Assembly: GCA_034401135.1 (NCBI GenBank)
Contig: JAWZSP010000011.1
Span: forward strand, 62,001 to 126,000
Direction: 5' to 3'
Source: Volutella citrinella
Lineage: Eukaryota > Ascomycota > Sordariomycetes > Hypocreales > Nectriaceae
DNA: 64,000 bases
The position numbers were made by a program, and so were the translations under genes. Below, one piece after another: positions 39,313 through 49,517 of the stretch; position 1 is the first letter of the stretch; each line of letters starts with the position of its first letter. Below the pieces are notes generated by a model. That model was not told where the DNA came from, did not search any database, and was given only the letters and a program-made list of their open reading frames with translations.

Positions 39313-40425
39313 CTATGCCTCATAAGCAGGACAGCTTTCAAATGCTGGTGGAGGAGAATCTATAGGAGGTGGTGGCAGTTGGTCCAGTTGGCCTCCGTTT
39401 TCTCGCACAACCTGCTCAAAACACTTGGCCCGCTCCGTGTCCAGCACTTGACTCGCCTTCTTCAACGTTGCTTCCGCTTCGGTCTTCACGCTCTTGAGCT
39501 CTCTGTGTCACATCACTCCGGCGTTGATCGTCTCCACCAACACGCCGTCCATCTTCATCAACTCCTGACGGGATCTCACGCGGTTGAGCCTCCATCCCGC
39601 GCGCACAAACTGCTCTCCAATAAGGGCGTAGGGTGTGGAATACAAATTGTCATCCACTTCTGGACGATCCCTCAAGTCCACAGAGTCGCTCAGGGTGCAT
39701 GCTTCTTTGTAAGCGAGGGCGGCTCTGGTGAGGCCGGCCTTGCCAACGTTCTCAACTAGATTGCTATCGGAACTGTTGCTCAGGTTGTCAAACTCTTTGA
39801 GAGCAGACAGGCCAGTCTCGATCTTGATGCGGGCCTGCTTCAGAGTGAAGACGAATCTGGTTTCATCGTCGAGTCGCATTTTGGCGTTGTGATACTTGAG
39901 CATAGCTCTGTCGCACCTGCGCTCCAAGGCCTCTTCTTTGGGGAAGTTTGGCGTATCAGTATCACCGTTGAAGACGACTTCATAGAGGGCGTTGAGTTCC
40001 TTGCGGGCCTGTTTGTTGATGGATGCGGCTACCTCAAGCTCGGCCTCCCGCTTCCTGGCCTCGTCGACTTGCCCCAAGAGACTCTCGTTGAGGCTGGTCG
40101 TTTCCTGCTGCTCCTTGAGTGTGTTGAGGTAGTCGTCTTCTTCCTTCTTGGCCTTTGCGTCGAATTTGGGTCCCTGGCCGGAGGCTCTGTACATGAAGCG
40201 CCGAACATTACTGTCGCGCATGTCGATATGTTCCGTCATCTCTGTGACACGCGCCACCTTGAGCCTGTTGAGTTTCACTTCATTCTTTTTAATCTGCTCG
40301 AGAATGTCCTCGATGAGAGGGCCCTGCTCTTTCCATTCTCGTTCTGCATTCTCCGTTTCGGCGAGAGTGTGGACGAGGTCTGCATGGCGCTCGTAAGAAT
40401 TGGTAACTCTTTCTTGAAATGACAT
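39313..40425 (-). pseudogene. coiled-coil protein with an internal TGA
   Basis: The ORF 40425-39508 encodes 305 aa beginning MSFQERVTNSYERHADLVHT. It is dominated by charged heptad-type helices (ENAEREWKEQGPLIEDILEQ, KKEEDDYLNTLKEQQETTSL, LLGQVDEARKREAELEV). After a TGA at 39508-39510 the same frame continues as HRELKSVKTEAEATLKKASQ, VLDTERAKCFEQVVRENGGQ and a Pro-rich end (QLPPPPIDSPPPAFESC), stopping at a TAG at 39313-39315. The extension has the same helical, charged character as the main part. The original protein was therefore about 370 aa, and TGA probably replaced CGA (Arg). It may still function as the 305-aa form. The family was not recognised; possibly a cytoskeletal or BAR-like coiled coil. 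Confidence 0.6.
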
Positions 40426-41369
40426 TGCGCTGAGGAGGAGCGAGGTTGAGATGTCGGTACTGCTGTCGTGCTGGTCAAGATTGAAGCTGTGTCTTGGTGG
40501 GCAAGTTTAAGTACAACACGACGTCGCGGCGTCTTGCTGAGAACGACGTCACGGGTAGATTTGCTCGCCTTGGAGGAAGTGGCTGTGCAAGAGGCTGGTT
40601 CCCCCATGGTGTCACTGGTGTCCCATCCGGCACTCTCATTGGCCCTGGGCGTCGGCCTTTGCCTGTCGTGGATGAACACGACGGCATTGACTCTGTGGGG
40701 CGCGAATGGACATCCTTGTCAGTCGTTGCAAGGCTGAGGGGAGTGACTGTGGCTTTGCTGCGCAGATCCCTGCGCCGCCAATGGCTCTCATACGCGGGGA
40801 ACAATAGGCGCTACGGGCAGCACAGGGGCGCTGTAAAAACCGCTGAAGTATTCACTATACAGCGCCCGGTCTTGAGGCGTGGAGGCAGCCAGCGGTTTGC
40901 CACAGCCCTTGAAGTCGCGTTATGGCGTTCCCGTCGTTTTCTTCATGCCGAACGGAATCTGAGGAGAGCAACTCTAAAGATGCCACCCCAGACGGTGGTG
41001 AAGAAGATGCCGATATTGGTTCAGGAAATGGCCAAAACAGGAAAGGGGAAGACCCACTATGCAGGGCTGAGAGAGATATTGGGAGTGAGGGGCCCGTGAA
41101 CACACATGGGCCTCGGCCACAGTGGGTTCAATATGTGCATTACGGTATTTAACCATAAATACCATTAATTTCCTTCCGTAGATATGGCAGTGATTGAATT
41201 GATCAGGATACGATTGGGCTGGGCAGGTCTGACTGGGAACTAAAAGATCAATTTGGGTATCATATAACGCCGCTACTGCCAAACTATTCATAACTCATGG
41301 ATGACCGTGCTGCAACACACCATCGCAGTCAATCGTCCGCCCCTCGCCATCAACTTCTCCCAGCAGCAT
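40426..41369. other. intergenic, no gene recognised
   Basis: GC-rich spacer with overlapping ORFs on both strands and no domain signatures. It probably includes the promoter of the coiled-coil gene and the 3' end of the PD-(D/E)XK gene. Confidence 0.4.
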
Positions 41370-42750
41370 CTACTCCAGCACGTATTCCTTGAACCACGGC
41401 AAGTACACATCCCTCTCCCAAGCCAGAATATGGCGAAGCCCTGCTGCAAGCGAGTAAATACCCATGAGGTCCTCGGTCGTGCCAATGAGCTTCTTGCTCA
41501 GGACAGTAGTCTCGCCACGGCTGTACGTGACGAGAACCAAGAACCAGAGGTGGCCCTGGACAAGCAAACCTGGAAGGAAGCTCAGCTTGTCCACTATTTG
41601 CTGCTCTTTATCATCCAGCTCTTGTTCATCCAGCTCCGTCTCAAGAGACTGGTGCTGGCGCATCAACTTCTGATGAACGGCCCAGCGCAGAAAGTTCCAC
41701 TGTGAGGCATACCATACACCAAGCTGCAATTTGGCCCTCGCCCCTTCTGCTTCGGGCTTCTTAGTCTCGATGCTGATGACTATGGGGCATGACTTGGTCA
41801 ATGCGAAATCGGTGTGGTTTACGGTCAGGGTAGGTGATAGTCTGGACAGGTTGTCGAAAGATCGGCCCAATGGAGTTGTGCGATCGCCTTCACGGCTGTA
41901 GATACAAATGTCGACCATCTTGGCTGTGGAACCGGTCGGTCGGAACATGGGATGGGGTCGGGCGGAGGTGCTACAGTAGAGGCATTCAGGGTTAGCAGAT
42001 GTTGGTACGAGTTGCGAGATGTGCAGCATCAACATACCAAAGGGTAACTTCGAATTGGTCAACAGGTTTCCCTGAAGGCTCTTCGAGTACGGCTTCCAGC
42101 ATCCGCATATGGACTGACTGGTTCCAGGCTGCCTCTTCGGCCTCCATGTTGTCGCACTTGGCAGCCTTGAGGAGCACATGGTCTGCTTGTTCGATGGAGG
42201 GCATCCGCCCAGGAAGGATGTCATCGTCTCCTGCATCAGCAGGCTTAAACGAATACCTCCACTTGGAGCCGCCATCTCCCCGCTCCCGCAGCGTTTCCAT
42301 CATCTCATTCTTTTTTGAAGCAGGCAGCAAGTCGTGTCCCAAGAGGGTATCAGCAACGGCCTCGAAAAGTGGCCGCGCGGCGGCAGGCACAGATGTCTCG
42401 TCGAGCATTTTGTAGAGAACAGGCGAGCTGTAGAGTTCCAGATCGCGTATTTGCTTCCTTGGAGACGACGCGTTGGAATAGCCCGAGGACGTGAGCGAGA
42501 CGGAGGCAGATGAGGCCGTGGTGCGGACCTTTTTTGGTCTTGGTGTCGCTTCCGCATCTAGCTGGGGGCGCTTCTCGTTCGAGGAAGACATGTTGGATGT
42601 TCCACCCACGGTCGCTGGCGGAGTGGATGGGTAGGCGCCGGTGTCGACTCGCTTTCGCTTCCCCAACGCGGTCGGGGTATTTGGGCTGGTGGTTTCGATG
42701 CGGTCGGGGATTCCTCGCATCCAGTCATGGATGTTTATTGCGGCGGACAT
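41370..42750 (-). CDS. PD-(D/E)XK nuclease-like protein, intact, 2 exons
   Basis: Exons 42750-42038 and 41970-41370 join in phase to 437 aa. The N-terminal 90 residues are Ser/Thr/Pro-rich with a basic stretch (LGKRKRVDT, PRPKKVRTT) that could serve as a nuclear localisation signal. The C-terminal domain shows GSTAKMVDICIYS, LTVNHTDFALTKSCPIVISI and SIETKKPEAEGARAKLQLGV, then WYASQWNFLRW. The E-T-K and upstream Asp are arranged as in the PD-(D/E)XK-like domain (PF20516 type) widespread in ascomycete accessory genomes. Biochemical function is unknown for most members. A truncated paralogue fused to GH5 lies at 18669-19239 and shares the intron position. This copy looks complete. Confidence 0.75.
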
Positions 42751-43430
42751 GTGCGGTCAACAGGCCAGCCCATCAGCGTGAGCAATGACTGTGAGCAATG
42801 GTGTGGTGGGTGGATGTCGTCGGTGGATGTCGTTCATGTTTGGCAGGTTGCCGTGAAAGAGTCGCGGTGGGATCAGCGTCTGGTTGGCCGACCAACGCAG
42901 GTCCGATGATTATACGGGCTCGGCTGTGTGGCTGGTGGCTTGACGAGTGACGTGGCGCAGTCGCGGCCCGGTGTAGGGTAGTTCAGCCGCCTCGCAGCGT
43001 ATTGCACTCTGTGGCCGCAGAATTTTGATCTCAGGTGCAAGGTAATTGACACCTATCGCTTCATATCCGGTGGCGACAATATCATCGCAGGTAATGATGC
43101 ACCGTCGTCAAGAGCTGGAGGATGGTGGTGTCACAACTCCCAGGTGGGTTCAACCATAAGTTACCACAAACAGATATGGGAAATTGATGCGGACTCCACC
43201 ATTCATCATTATCGTGATACAAAGAGCAACTCGGCGAATTCATGAGCAAGACCCAAGGCAATGCGCACCACTGACTGCCAATAGTGGCCTTCTGCCGCTC
43301 GTCTTCACAGTTGGTGCGAATGCCCATCCCGGCCCCAGGCGACGTAGAAACACCACGCGGCCGATCAAAAATATCGGATCACGTGATTGTCATCCAAGCC
43401 TCGGAACGGTTAGAGCAGGCCTAAAGACGA
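42751..43430. other. upstream region of the PD-(D/E)XK gene, no other gene
   Basis: Spacer without a recognised domain. It holds the promoter side of the minus-strand nuclease-like gene. Confidence 0.4.
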
Positions 43431-44054
43431 TCATTCCTCATTGTACAATTTGTTCGGGCCACGTTCGACTACGATGAGGCAAAGAGAGATGCTGCTCGTC
43501 ACCGCGTCCTTGTGCAATGGGTTCTGGACCAGGTTCCTCTGATTGAGGCTGAGATGAACCTGTGCAAAGCGAATAGACGACTTGGATCTGGTGGACGAAG
43601 GGCGACGAAGAGGAGGCTGACCACCGACGAGGAGCCTCCGGGGAGACAAAACCCGAAAAGGGTGAGGATTGACCTTGAAGAACCGAGGCTGGCCAGCGCG
43701 AGGATCCCGTCAAAAGCCACAAAGACGCAGCCGGAGCCCCGCATTGTGATGGACCAGGAAGCGGCTCAAGGTTCGCACCAGGATGACGTTCAGGCAATGC
43801 CGCAAGGACCCCGCCGCAGCGCACGTATTGCGGCGCATCGAGACACTCCCAGGATAGGCCCTAAGCCTGGCATCTCTCAACCAAGAACACGCTCAAGGCC
43901 TGGAGCAACACCAGCACAACCGCCAAGATCTCATTCGCCAATTGAGGACACGAAAGCTCATACGGCGGGGAGACGGTCGCGAGGCAAGAGTCAACGCGGG
44001 ACAGCTAAACCCAACCGGAGGTCGCAGAGGCGTCAGCAGCGAAGGGGCGGCTGA
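43431..44054 (+). pseudogene. Arg/Pro-rich protein, 5'-truncated
   Basis: The open frame enters without an ATG at about 43430 and reads YDEAKRDAARHRVLVQWVLD, then QVPLIEAEMNLCKANRRLGS. A long basic, low-complexity tail follows (KRRLTTDEEPPGRQNPKRVR, GPRRSARIAAHRDTPRIGPK), ending in RRSQRRQQRRGG at 44054. Similar tails with an RRSARIAA motif occur in uncharacterised ascomycete proteins, but I cannot name a family. The lack of an initiator codon suggests the C-terminal part of a larger lost gene. A short spliced gene with an unseen first exon is also possible. Confidence 0.4.
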
Positions 44055-45019
44055 TGAGGGATCCTTGGTTTAAGCAGCCTGATAATAGCTTTGCGAAGAG
44101 GCGACGTCGCCTATGCCTAGATCTTTTTGGGCAACCGGATTGGACACCTGGATACACCAGATATCTGTCTTTCAACCAACGGTTTGTGCCAGACATACTG
44201 TTCAAGTATGCCGGCCAACCGGACGGCATTCATATTGTAGCTACTGTGTTTGTTGAGCCAATTGGTGTGTGTTGCCTGATGCTGGTGGGTGGGTAGGCGT
44301 AGATCCTCGCTAAATGGTGCTTTGAAGCAACTAATGACCCGGTCCGCCCTCCAAGCTGGTTTCCACTGACGGATCAGTCGCCGCCTTTGTTGTTGCGTTT
44401 TTTCATGACACATCCGCCCGGTTCGTCTAGAGGCACACCGTATTCGTTCCCGTAAACTAGTTTCTGCGTGGCGGTGAGGTTGAGTGCTGCACCTCGCGCG
44501 GCATTAAGTGACAGTGCTGTTGACTGATTGGGAATCTCAAGCTACAACCCCCAAATGTTTGTCTAGCGGCGTACTCAGCTCCTTCCAGTAATTGATCAAC
44601 ACAATGTACCAGTACTTATCTTTACCCAGGCTGCATATATAAAGATATGTACTGTATACAAATCTTCTATCGCGGTTCTCGAGGTAGGCAGGCGGGCAGG
44701 CAGGTAGCAAGATAGGCAAGAACAAAGCCGGGCAGGAAGGCAAGTGGCTCGATAAGCCGGAAGGTGCGAAATTAGGCATAGGTTGCGAGTTGAAGCCAGC
44801 CGCGATAGGTCTTTAGTACTGGGCTTCCAACACTGATGGTGTTGATCATCGCTTCCCAAGACCGATCACAAGGTACCTCACATATAAAATTATATAGCAA
44901 GATACCTAGATTTTAGTAACCAATTACGCCAGTCTCGATGGGCTTAGTGGCGGCAAAGTACGGTTGATCAGGTCCACTTTGCACATTTCTAATCCTTGGG
45001 GGTTGTAACGGGTAATGGA
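44055..45019. other. spacer with GGCAGGCA/GGCAAG short repeats
   Basis: GGCAGGCGGGCAGGCAGGTAG-type repeats occur at about 44688-44735. No gene was recognised. Confidence 0.4.
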
Positions 45020-45334
45020 ATGAAAGACAGAAAACGTGCTCTGATCCAGATGTTAGAGTATGCGGAAAAGGAGGAACATATATTGGCCTTTGGGAAGAAG
45101 GTTAAGGGTTTCGGAATATTAGATTAGGCTAAACTGGTGGCCTTATGTAAGAAGATCTTAAATGTCTTCAGTGCATTTGATCGGTTCGAGCGATGCGACC
45201 GCAGGAAGAAGGCTATGAAGGTTGTTCGAACATACTTCCTGAAAAAGGTGTTAGGGTATGAGAAGAGAGGAGATGAGGAGGAAGCATTGTTTCGGGATGA
45301 GCACAACTACAGCAGTATCGGCGGTCGCGTCTAG
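45020..45334 (+). pseudogene. small Lys-rich ORF with an internal TAG
   Basis: From the ATG at 45020 the frame reads MKDRKRALIQMLEYAEKEEH and KVKGFGILD, then TAG at 45125-45127. It continues in frame as KLVALCKKILNVFSAFDRFE and KVVRTYFLKKVLGYEKRGDE to a stop at 45332-45334. Composition is uniform across the stop. It is about 104 codons and unrecognised. It overlaps the 3' end of the neighbouring Helitron fragment on the other strand by a few bases. Confidence 0.35.
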
Positions 45335-46409
45335 ATCCCTAAGGAAAATCGTAGAGGCAGAACTGACATCCGCTTCTGGCAGACAGCAATATCTCGGTAG
45401 CCCGGATGGCTACGGCGCAGGAAATCCAGCCACGCCTGGAGACAGCGACGGCGTACGCGGAACTGGCGTCTGAATTGGCGGTCAAGGTGGGCACGTTCGC
45501 TTGCATTCGGAGGGCGTAGCAGGATAACATCTAATTCAGAGGGTAGAAGAGGAAGTTGGCGATACACTTTGCCAACATCGCGGAGAAAGTGCACAATATG
45601 GCCACGATACTTGTATTGCTGGCCCCGGACCTGCATGACGTTCACGAACACATGAACTCGAGAGATTAGCATCTCTTCTATTCTTGTCAACTGAGGGAGG
45701 AATGCTGGGACTGAACCAAAATCCAATTGCTTTTCGGCCGAAAAAAACAGAGGTTCATCCTCCTTTTTGTTCTTGTCCTTAGCCATGCAACGCTTGCAAA
45801 CGCCGTCTTTCAAGGCCATGTCGAACCATGTCTCCTGACAACGGGCGCAGTGTTCCATCCGGTCGTTTTCCAGCTCCGTCCAGAACACCTCCAGGAGCTC
45901 CTTATCTTTATCAGACAACGGGCAATGCGATAGATCATGCGCCCAGTCCGGGTCAGAAAGTTCAAATCTCGATGTTCTGGGCGTTCGATGGCCGGCTGCT
46001 GCAGCTGTGCGGGCGGACGGGGATTTCCTCCCCCTCGAGTTGGCCTCGGGTAAATAGAAAGACTCGATACCGGAGATTCGATCGGCGTCCCGAGTCGTAC
46101 GCCTTCTTGAGAAGCAGCCGACGGACCTGGTCGGGGAGTAATCGGCGCGCCCGTTCGTGTTGACGTGGTGATTGGTGTACCCAGTTGCAAGTCTATCAAT
46201 GGCAATCCTTCTCGAAATATTGGGGATAACTCAGCTTGTTCTGCCGTACGCTTAGAGGCGCCTAAGGCTCGTCGATTCCTACAGTGTAGACAGCCGGTCG
46301 TAGGTCTTCCACATGCGAGTGACGACTTTGTCTTCGAAATGAATTGATCTGCTGGCTTCTCCTGCCTGCATTTCCTGCAAACGTTCATCGAAGGGATAGA
46401 ATCAGCCAT
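45331..46409 (-). mobile_element. Helitron-type helicase/transposase N-terminal fragment (DUF6570)
   Basis: From the ATG at 46409 (MADSIPSMNVCRKCRQEKPA) comes an N-terminal Cys-rich finger (CRKCRQEKPA, CLHCRNRRA) and a Pro-rich spacer. After a frame change near 45950 the sequence reads ENDRMEHCARCQETWFDM and VCKRCMAKDKNKKED, then VPAFLPQLTRIEEMLISRVH and QYKYRGHIVHFLRDVGKVYR. These last segments are the hallmark of the DUF6570 domain found just before the Rep/helicase part of fungal Helitron proteins. The sequence stops at 45331, without the Rep HUH motif or the PIF1-like helicase. It is therefore a truncated, frameshifted Helitron remnant. Helitron termini were not located. Confidence 0.65.
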
Positions 46410-47291
46410 GACTGACTGTGTTGGATTGGAGGGGTCCGACGACGAGATGGAAAGGATGAGGGCGTCGTTGGCAGGTCGACAACGCAGACCGTGCAACCAA
46501 GACTGTCATCCAATCGTTAAGTGGAGACACTCTTGGCCAATGGGAGTGGAGATTTGAAAGTTCAAGTTATCGTCGTAACAGGCCGGGGCTTGCGCATAGA
46601 GCCTTGAGGAACGAAAGCTTTGAGGTCGGTGCGAGATAGGATTTTTGATTTTGATAGTTCAGAAGATGAAGATAAAATGGAGGGGTTTGTAGTTTTCAGT
46701 AACTATAGAGTTAGGCTAGATAATAGGCTATTTCTGTCTTGGTTTTAATTTTCACCCTGAGAATATTGCAGCAGACTACCATTCACGTTGTTATTCCTTT
46801 TCCAGAATTTTTTTGCTAGGTTGACGGTTTCGATGTGGCCGGATTGGCGAATCTGATGGTAACGCGACAATTGAATGAAGCGCAGGCGTCGAAGGGTTTA
46901 CCGAGGCAGGGCTCTGCCTAGTAGTGTTTAAGTCGCTAGAGGAAGACGCCGAGGCTGAGGCTGAGGCAGGGAAGGATTGAGCGATAGTGCTGCAACTTTC
47001 AGGCGAAGAGGAAAGGTTCGGGGCCGGCTGCAGCATACGCGGCCTCTTCGTTGGCGTCTGGGCATGGCCAGGGTAGTTTCGCTTTAGTGGTGGTGTAATG
47101 GGCTGGCCTGAAGATGAGGTTGGAGGACTCGGTGGGAGAGTGCTAGGCGTAGTCACAGAATAACAGGCAGCGCGCATATCCTGGAAAGCGGAGGAAGCCG
47201 AGGATGCTTGCTGTTTTGGTGGCGTAGAGAGAGGCACGGTGGTGGCCCTGTCGAGAAAAGCCCAAGAATCAGGAACGACAATAAAGACGTA
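46410..47291. other. spacer with a Ser/Pro-rich minus-strand ORF
   Basis: A minus-strand ORF enters from inside the pogo TIR and ends at 46791. It is very Ser/Pro/Thr-rich (TTPSTLPPSPPTSSSGQP, SASASASSSSDLN). Its first 20 codons come from the transposon TIR, so the ORF as it stands is artificial. The rest may be the 5' part of a disrupted gene or the hAT leader region. Confidence 0.35.
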
Positions 47292-47400
47292 CCATGCACA
47301 ACCACCCTTTCGCCAACCCCACCCTTTCGCCAGGTAAAAAAAAAAAAGCACCACCAAAACTCGTCAATTTCACTTGCACGAAAGTTGGGCAAAATAAATA
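47292..47400 (+). repeat. left terminal inverted repeat of the pogo element
   Basis: It pairs with the right end near 49395-49504. The outer about 60 bp are nearly perfect; the inner part is diverged. Confidence 0.85.
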
Positions 47401-47588
47401 GCTACCTAAAAGAAGTTACCTCTATTGATTATAGAAATGATTGGAGGTAATTGTTTTGGCTCTGTATAGCTGTGCGGGGTACGCGATATATGCACGCCGT
47501 GCTATTGGAATATTGTCAGTTTAATCACCAAGCTCCTCACCGCTCTTTCTCGTGTTTTTTGGTCTTTGCCTTTGACAGCGAGAAAAAA

Positions 47589-49351
47589 ATGCCTATCTCG
47601 CGGCTTCGATGGGAATATACAGAGGACGACATGGCTGAGGCCATATTGGATATTACTGATAATGGCTTTTCACCCTCTCAAGCGGCTGAGAGACGGGGAG
47701 TGCCCCGAAGGACTCTCATCGACAGACTTAACGGCCAGACAGCCGTGAAAGAGCAGATTCAGCCTCGCCGACGTTTGTCCAAGAATCAAGAGGACAGATT
47801 GGCTTTCTGGATCCTCCGTCAGGAATCTCTGGGCTATGCTCCGTCCCACAATCAGATCCGCGCTTGCGTCACGGGCTTGTTGAGACAGGAGGGCGAACAT
47901 CCCGAGTTAGGACGCAATTGGGTGACTAGATTTATCAAGCGCCGCACAGACCTGACGACCAAGATGGGTAGACGCCAAGAAGCCAAAAGGTTCGACTCTT
48001 TCACGCCTAAGGCAGTTCATTGGTACTTTGATATCAGGGAGGGCCAGTATGGCTGGATCAAGCCTGAAAACACCGTCAACGTTGACGAAGGGGGTATTAT
48101 GACTAGTTTCGGTAAGCATCTATCTGTATACCTTGCCAGTGCCTGAAATTTGACCGACTAATCCTTTTTATTTAGGCTTAGATAGCCTGGTTGTTGGAAG
48201 CGCGGACCCAAGGCGGAAGGCATTTCTCAAGGGACCACAAACTCGAAACTGGACTTCATTTATCGAAGCTGTTACTGCTGACGGCCGCGCCTTAATCCCT
48301 GGCATAATATTCAAGGGGAAAGAACTCCAGAAACAGTGGTTTCTTGAGGAATTCAAGAAGAACAGACTGGTATTACATAACTTCGCCTAACGGGTGGACT
48401 GACGATCACATTGGCGTTGAATGGCTTAAAAGAGTCTATCTGCCCCAGACCAGGCCTGCCGACAACTCTGACGCGAGACTGATCATTTTAGATGGTCATG
48501 GGAGTCATGCAACGGTATGTTCTTCGTTTTCTTCAGCTCAAGATCACTACTGAGCGACGGAAGGATGAATGGATGGCCACGTGCTTTTGAACAACGTTTA
48601 TTGTTGCTATCTGCCAGCACACTGCTCTCATAGGCTCCAGCCGTTGGACAATGGAGTATTCAATGCCTCCAAAGCCGCATATCGACGAGAGTTGGAAAAG
48701 TTCGCTTCACTGACTGATTCCACTCCAATGGATAAGGTCAATTTCATCAGGGCCTACGCCAAGGCTCGTCGAGTTGGAATGACTGAGAAGAACATACTCT
48801 CCGGCTGGAGGGTTACTGGGAATTGGCCGATCTCACGTGCCAAAGCGCTGCGACACCCAGAAATCCAACAAGGTAGGCCAAATGGCAGCCCAAGAGCGAC
48901 TCCCGAACCCAGGCCGTATTTTGACTCGGACGATACACCAAAGACGAGCCGTCAAATTCGTGATCTTGGGCTGAAAAAAACACCAAAGACACGAAGACGG
49001 TATAACGTAATAGCAAAGGGCTTTGAGGCTCAACAGCAGACAGTAGCGGCGCATACTGCGAGGATTGCTAGCCTAGAGGAGGAATTGGCTCGCCTGAAGA
49101 GAGGGAAGAAGAGGAAGGCGGTGCCGAACCCTAACAAACGTTTTATGACTCTTGGTGAGACTCTAGCTGCTGGGGAAGCCAGATACGAAGAGGAGACTCA
49201 AAATATGCCTGTTGCGGTGGAATGTGGCCGTTCAGGAGAGCCGGAGTCAGAATCGGAGGCTGCGTCGGTCATTGAAGTCAGAGAGGAAACCATACCCCAT
49301 CAACTAACCACGCGGTCAGGGCGGCTTATCAAAAGACCCAGGATTCAATAG
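47589..49351 (+). pseudogene. pogo/Fot transposase (HTH + DDE), two frameshifts
   Basis: Exon 1 47589-48111 begins MPISRLRWEYTEDDMAEAIL with a psq-type helix-turn-helix (FSPSQAAERRGVPRRTLIDR). A CENP-B-like second HTH follows (GYAPSHNQIRACVTGLLRQE, RNWVTRFIKRR). The first DDE Asp is in NTVNVDEGGIMTSFG. After an intron (48112-48175), LDSLVVGSADPRRKAFLKG leads to a frameshift near 48363, then YYITSPNGWTDDHIGVEWL and LIILDGHGSH (second Asp). A second intron follows, then a frameshift in the TTTT run near 48588, then YCCYLPAHCSHRLQPLDNGV (third Asp). A coiled-coil C-terminus ends GRLIKRPRIQ. All three acidic residues are present, but the two frameshifts should prevent a full-length product. Confidence 0.8.
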
Positions 49352-49394
49352 AGAGATGCAACTATTATTAACAAGACGCAAATTCTTGCACGCA

Positions 49395-49504
49395 CCTATC
49401 AATTTGGCCAAGTTCTGTGTAAGTAAACTTGTTGATTTTTGGTGGTGCTTTTTTTTTTTTGCCTGGCGAAAGGGTGGGGTTGGCGAAAGGGTGGTTGTGC
49501 ATGG
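49395..49504 (-). repeat. right terminal inverted repeat of the pogo element
   Basis: Reverse complement of the left TIR, ending in GTTGTGCATGG followed by the TA duplication. Confidence 0.85.
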
Positions 49505-49517
49505 TATCGCCAAAAAG

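Larger units (their letters stand above)
47292..49504 (+). mobile_element. Fot/pogo-family DNA transposon, complete with TIRs and TA duplication
   Basis: A 2213-bp element is bounded by inverted repeats starting CCATGCACAACCACCCTTTC on the left; the complement ends the right side at 49504. About 60 bp are near identical, including an A/T run of 12 or more, and similarity decays over a further 50 bp or so. TA dinucleotides flank both ends (47290-47291 and 49505-49506), the pogo/Tc1-mariner target duplication. The transposase lies inside. The left TIR contains an internal direct repeat of ACCCTTTCGCC. The intact symmetrical ends imply a relatively recent insertion, although the transposase is frameshifted. 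Confidence 0.9.

Noticed and set aside
46791..47357. 188-codon Ser/Pro-rich ORF considered as a gene next to the pogo element
   Set aside because: Its first codons come from the pogo TIR, so the ORF as written did not exist before insertion. The remaining part shows no domain.
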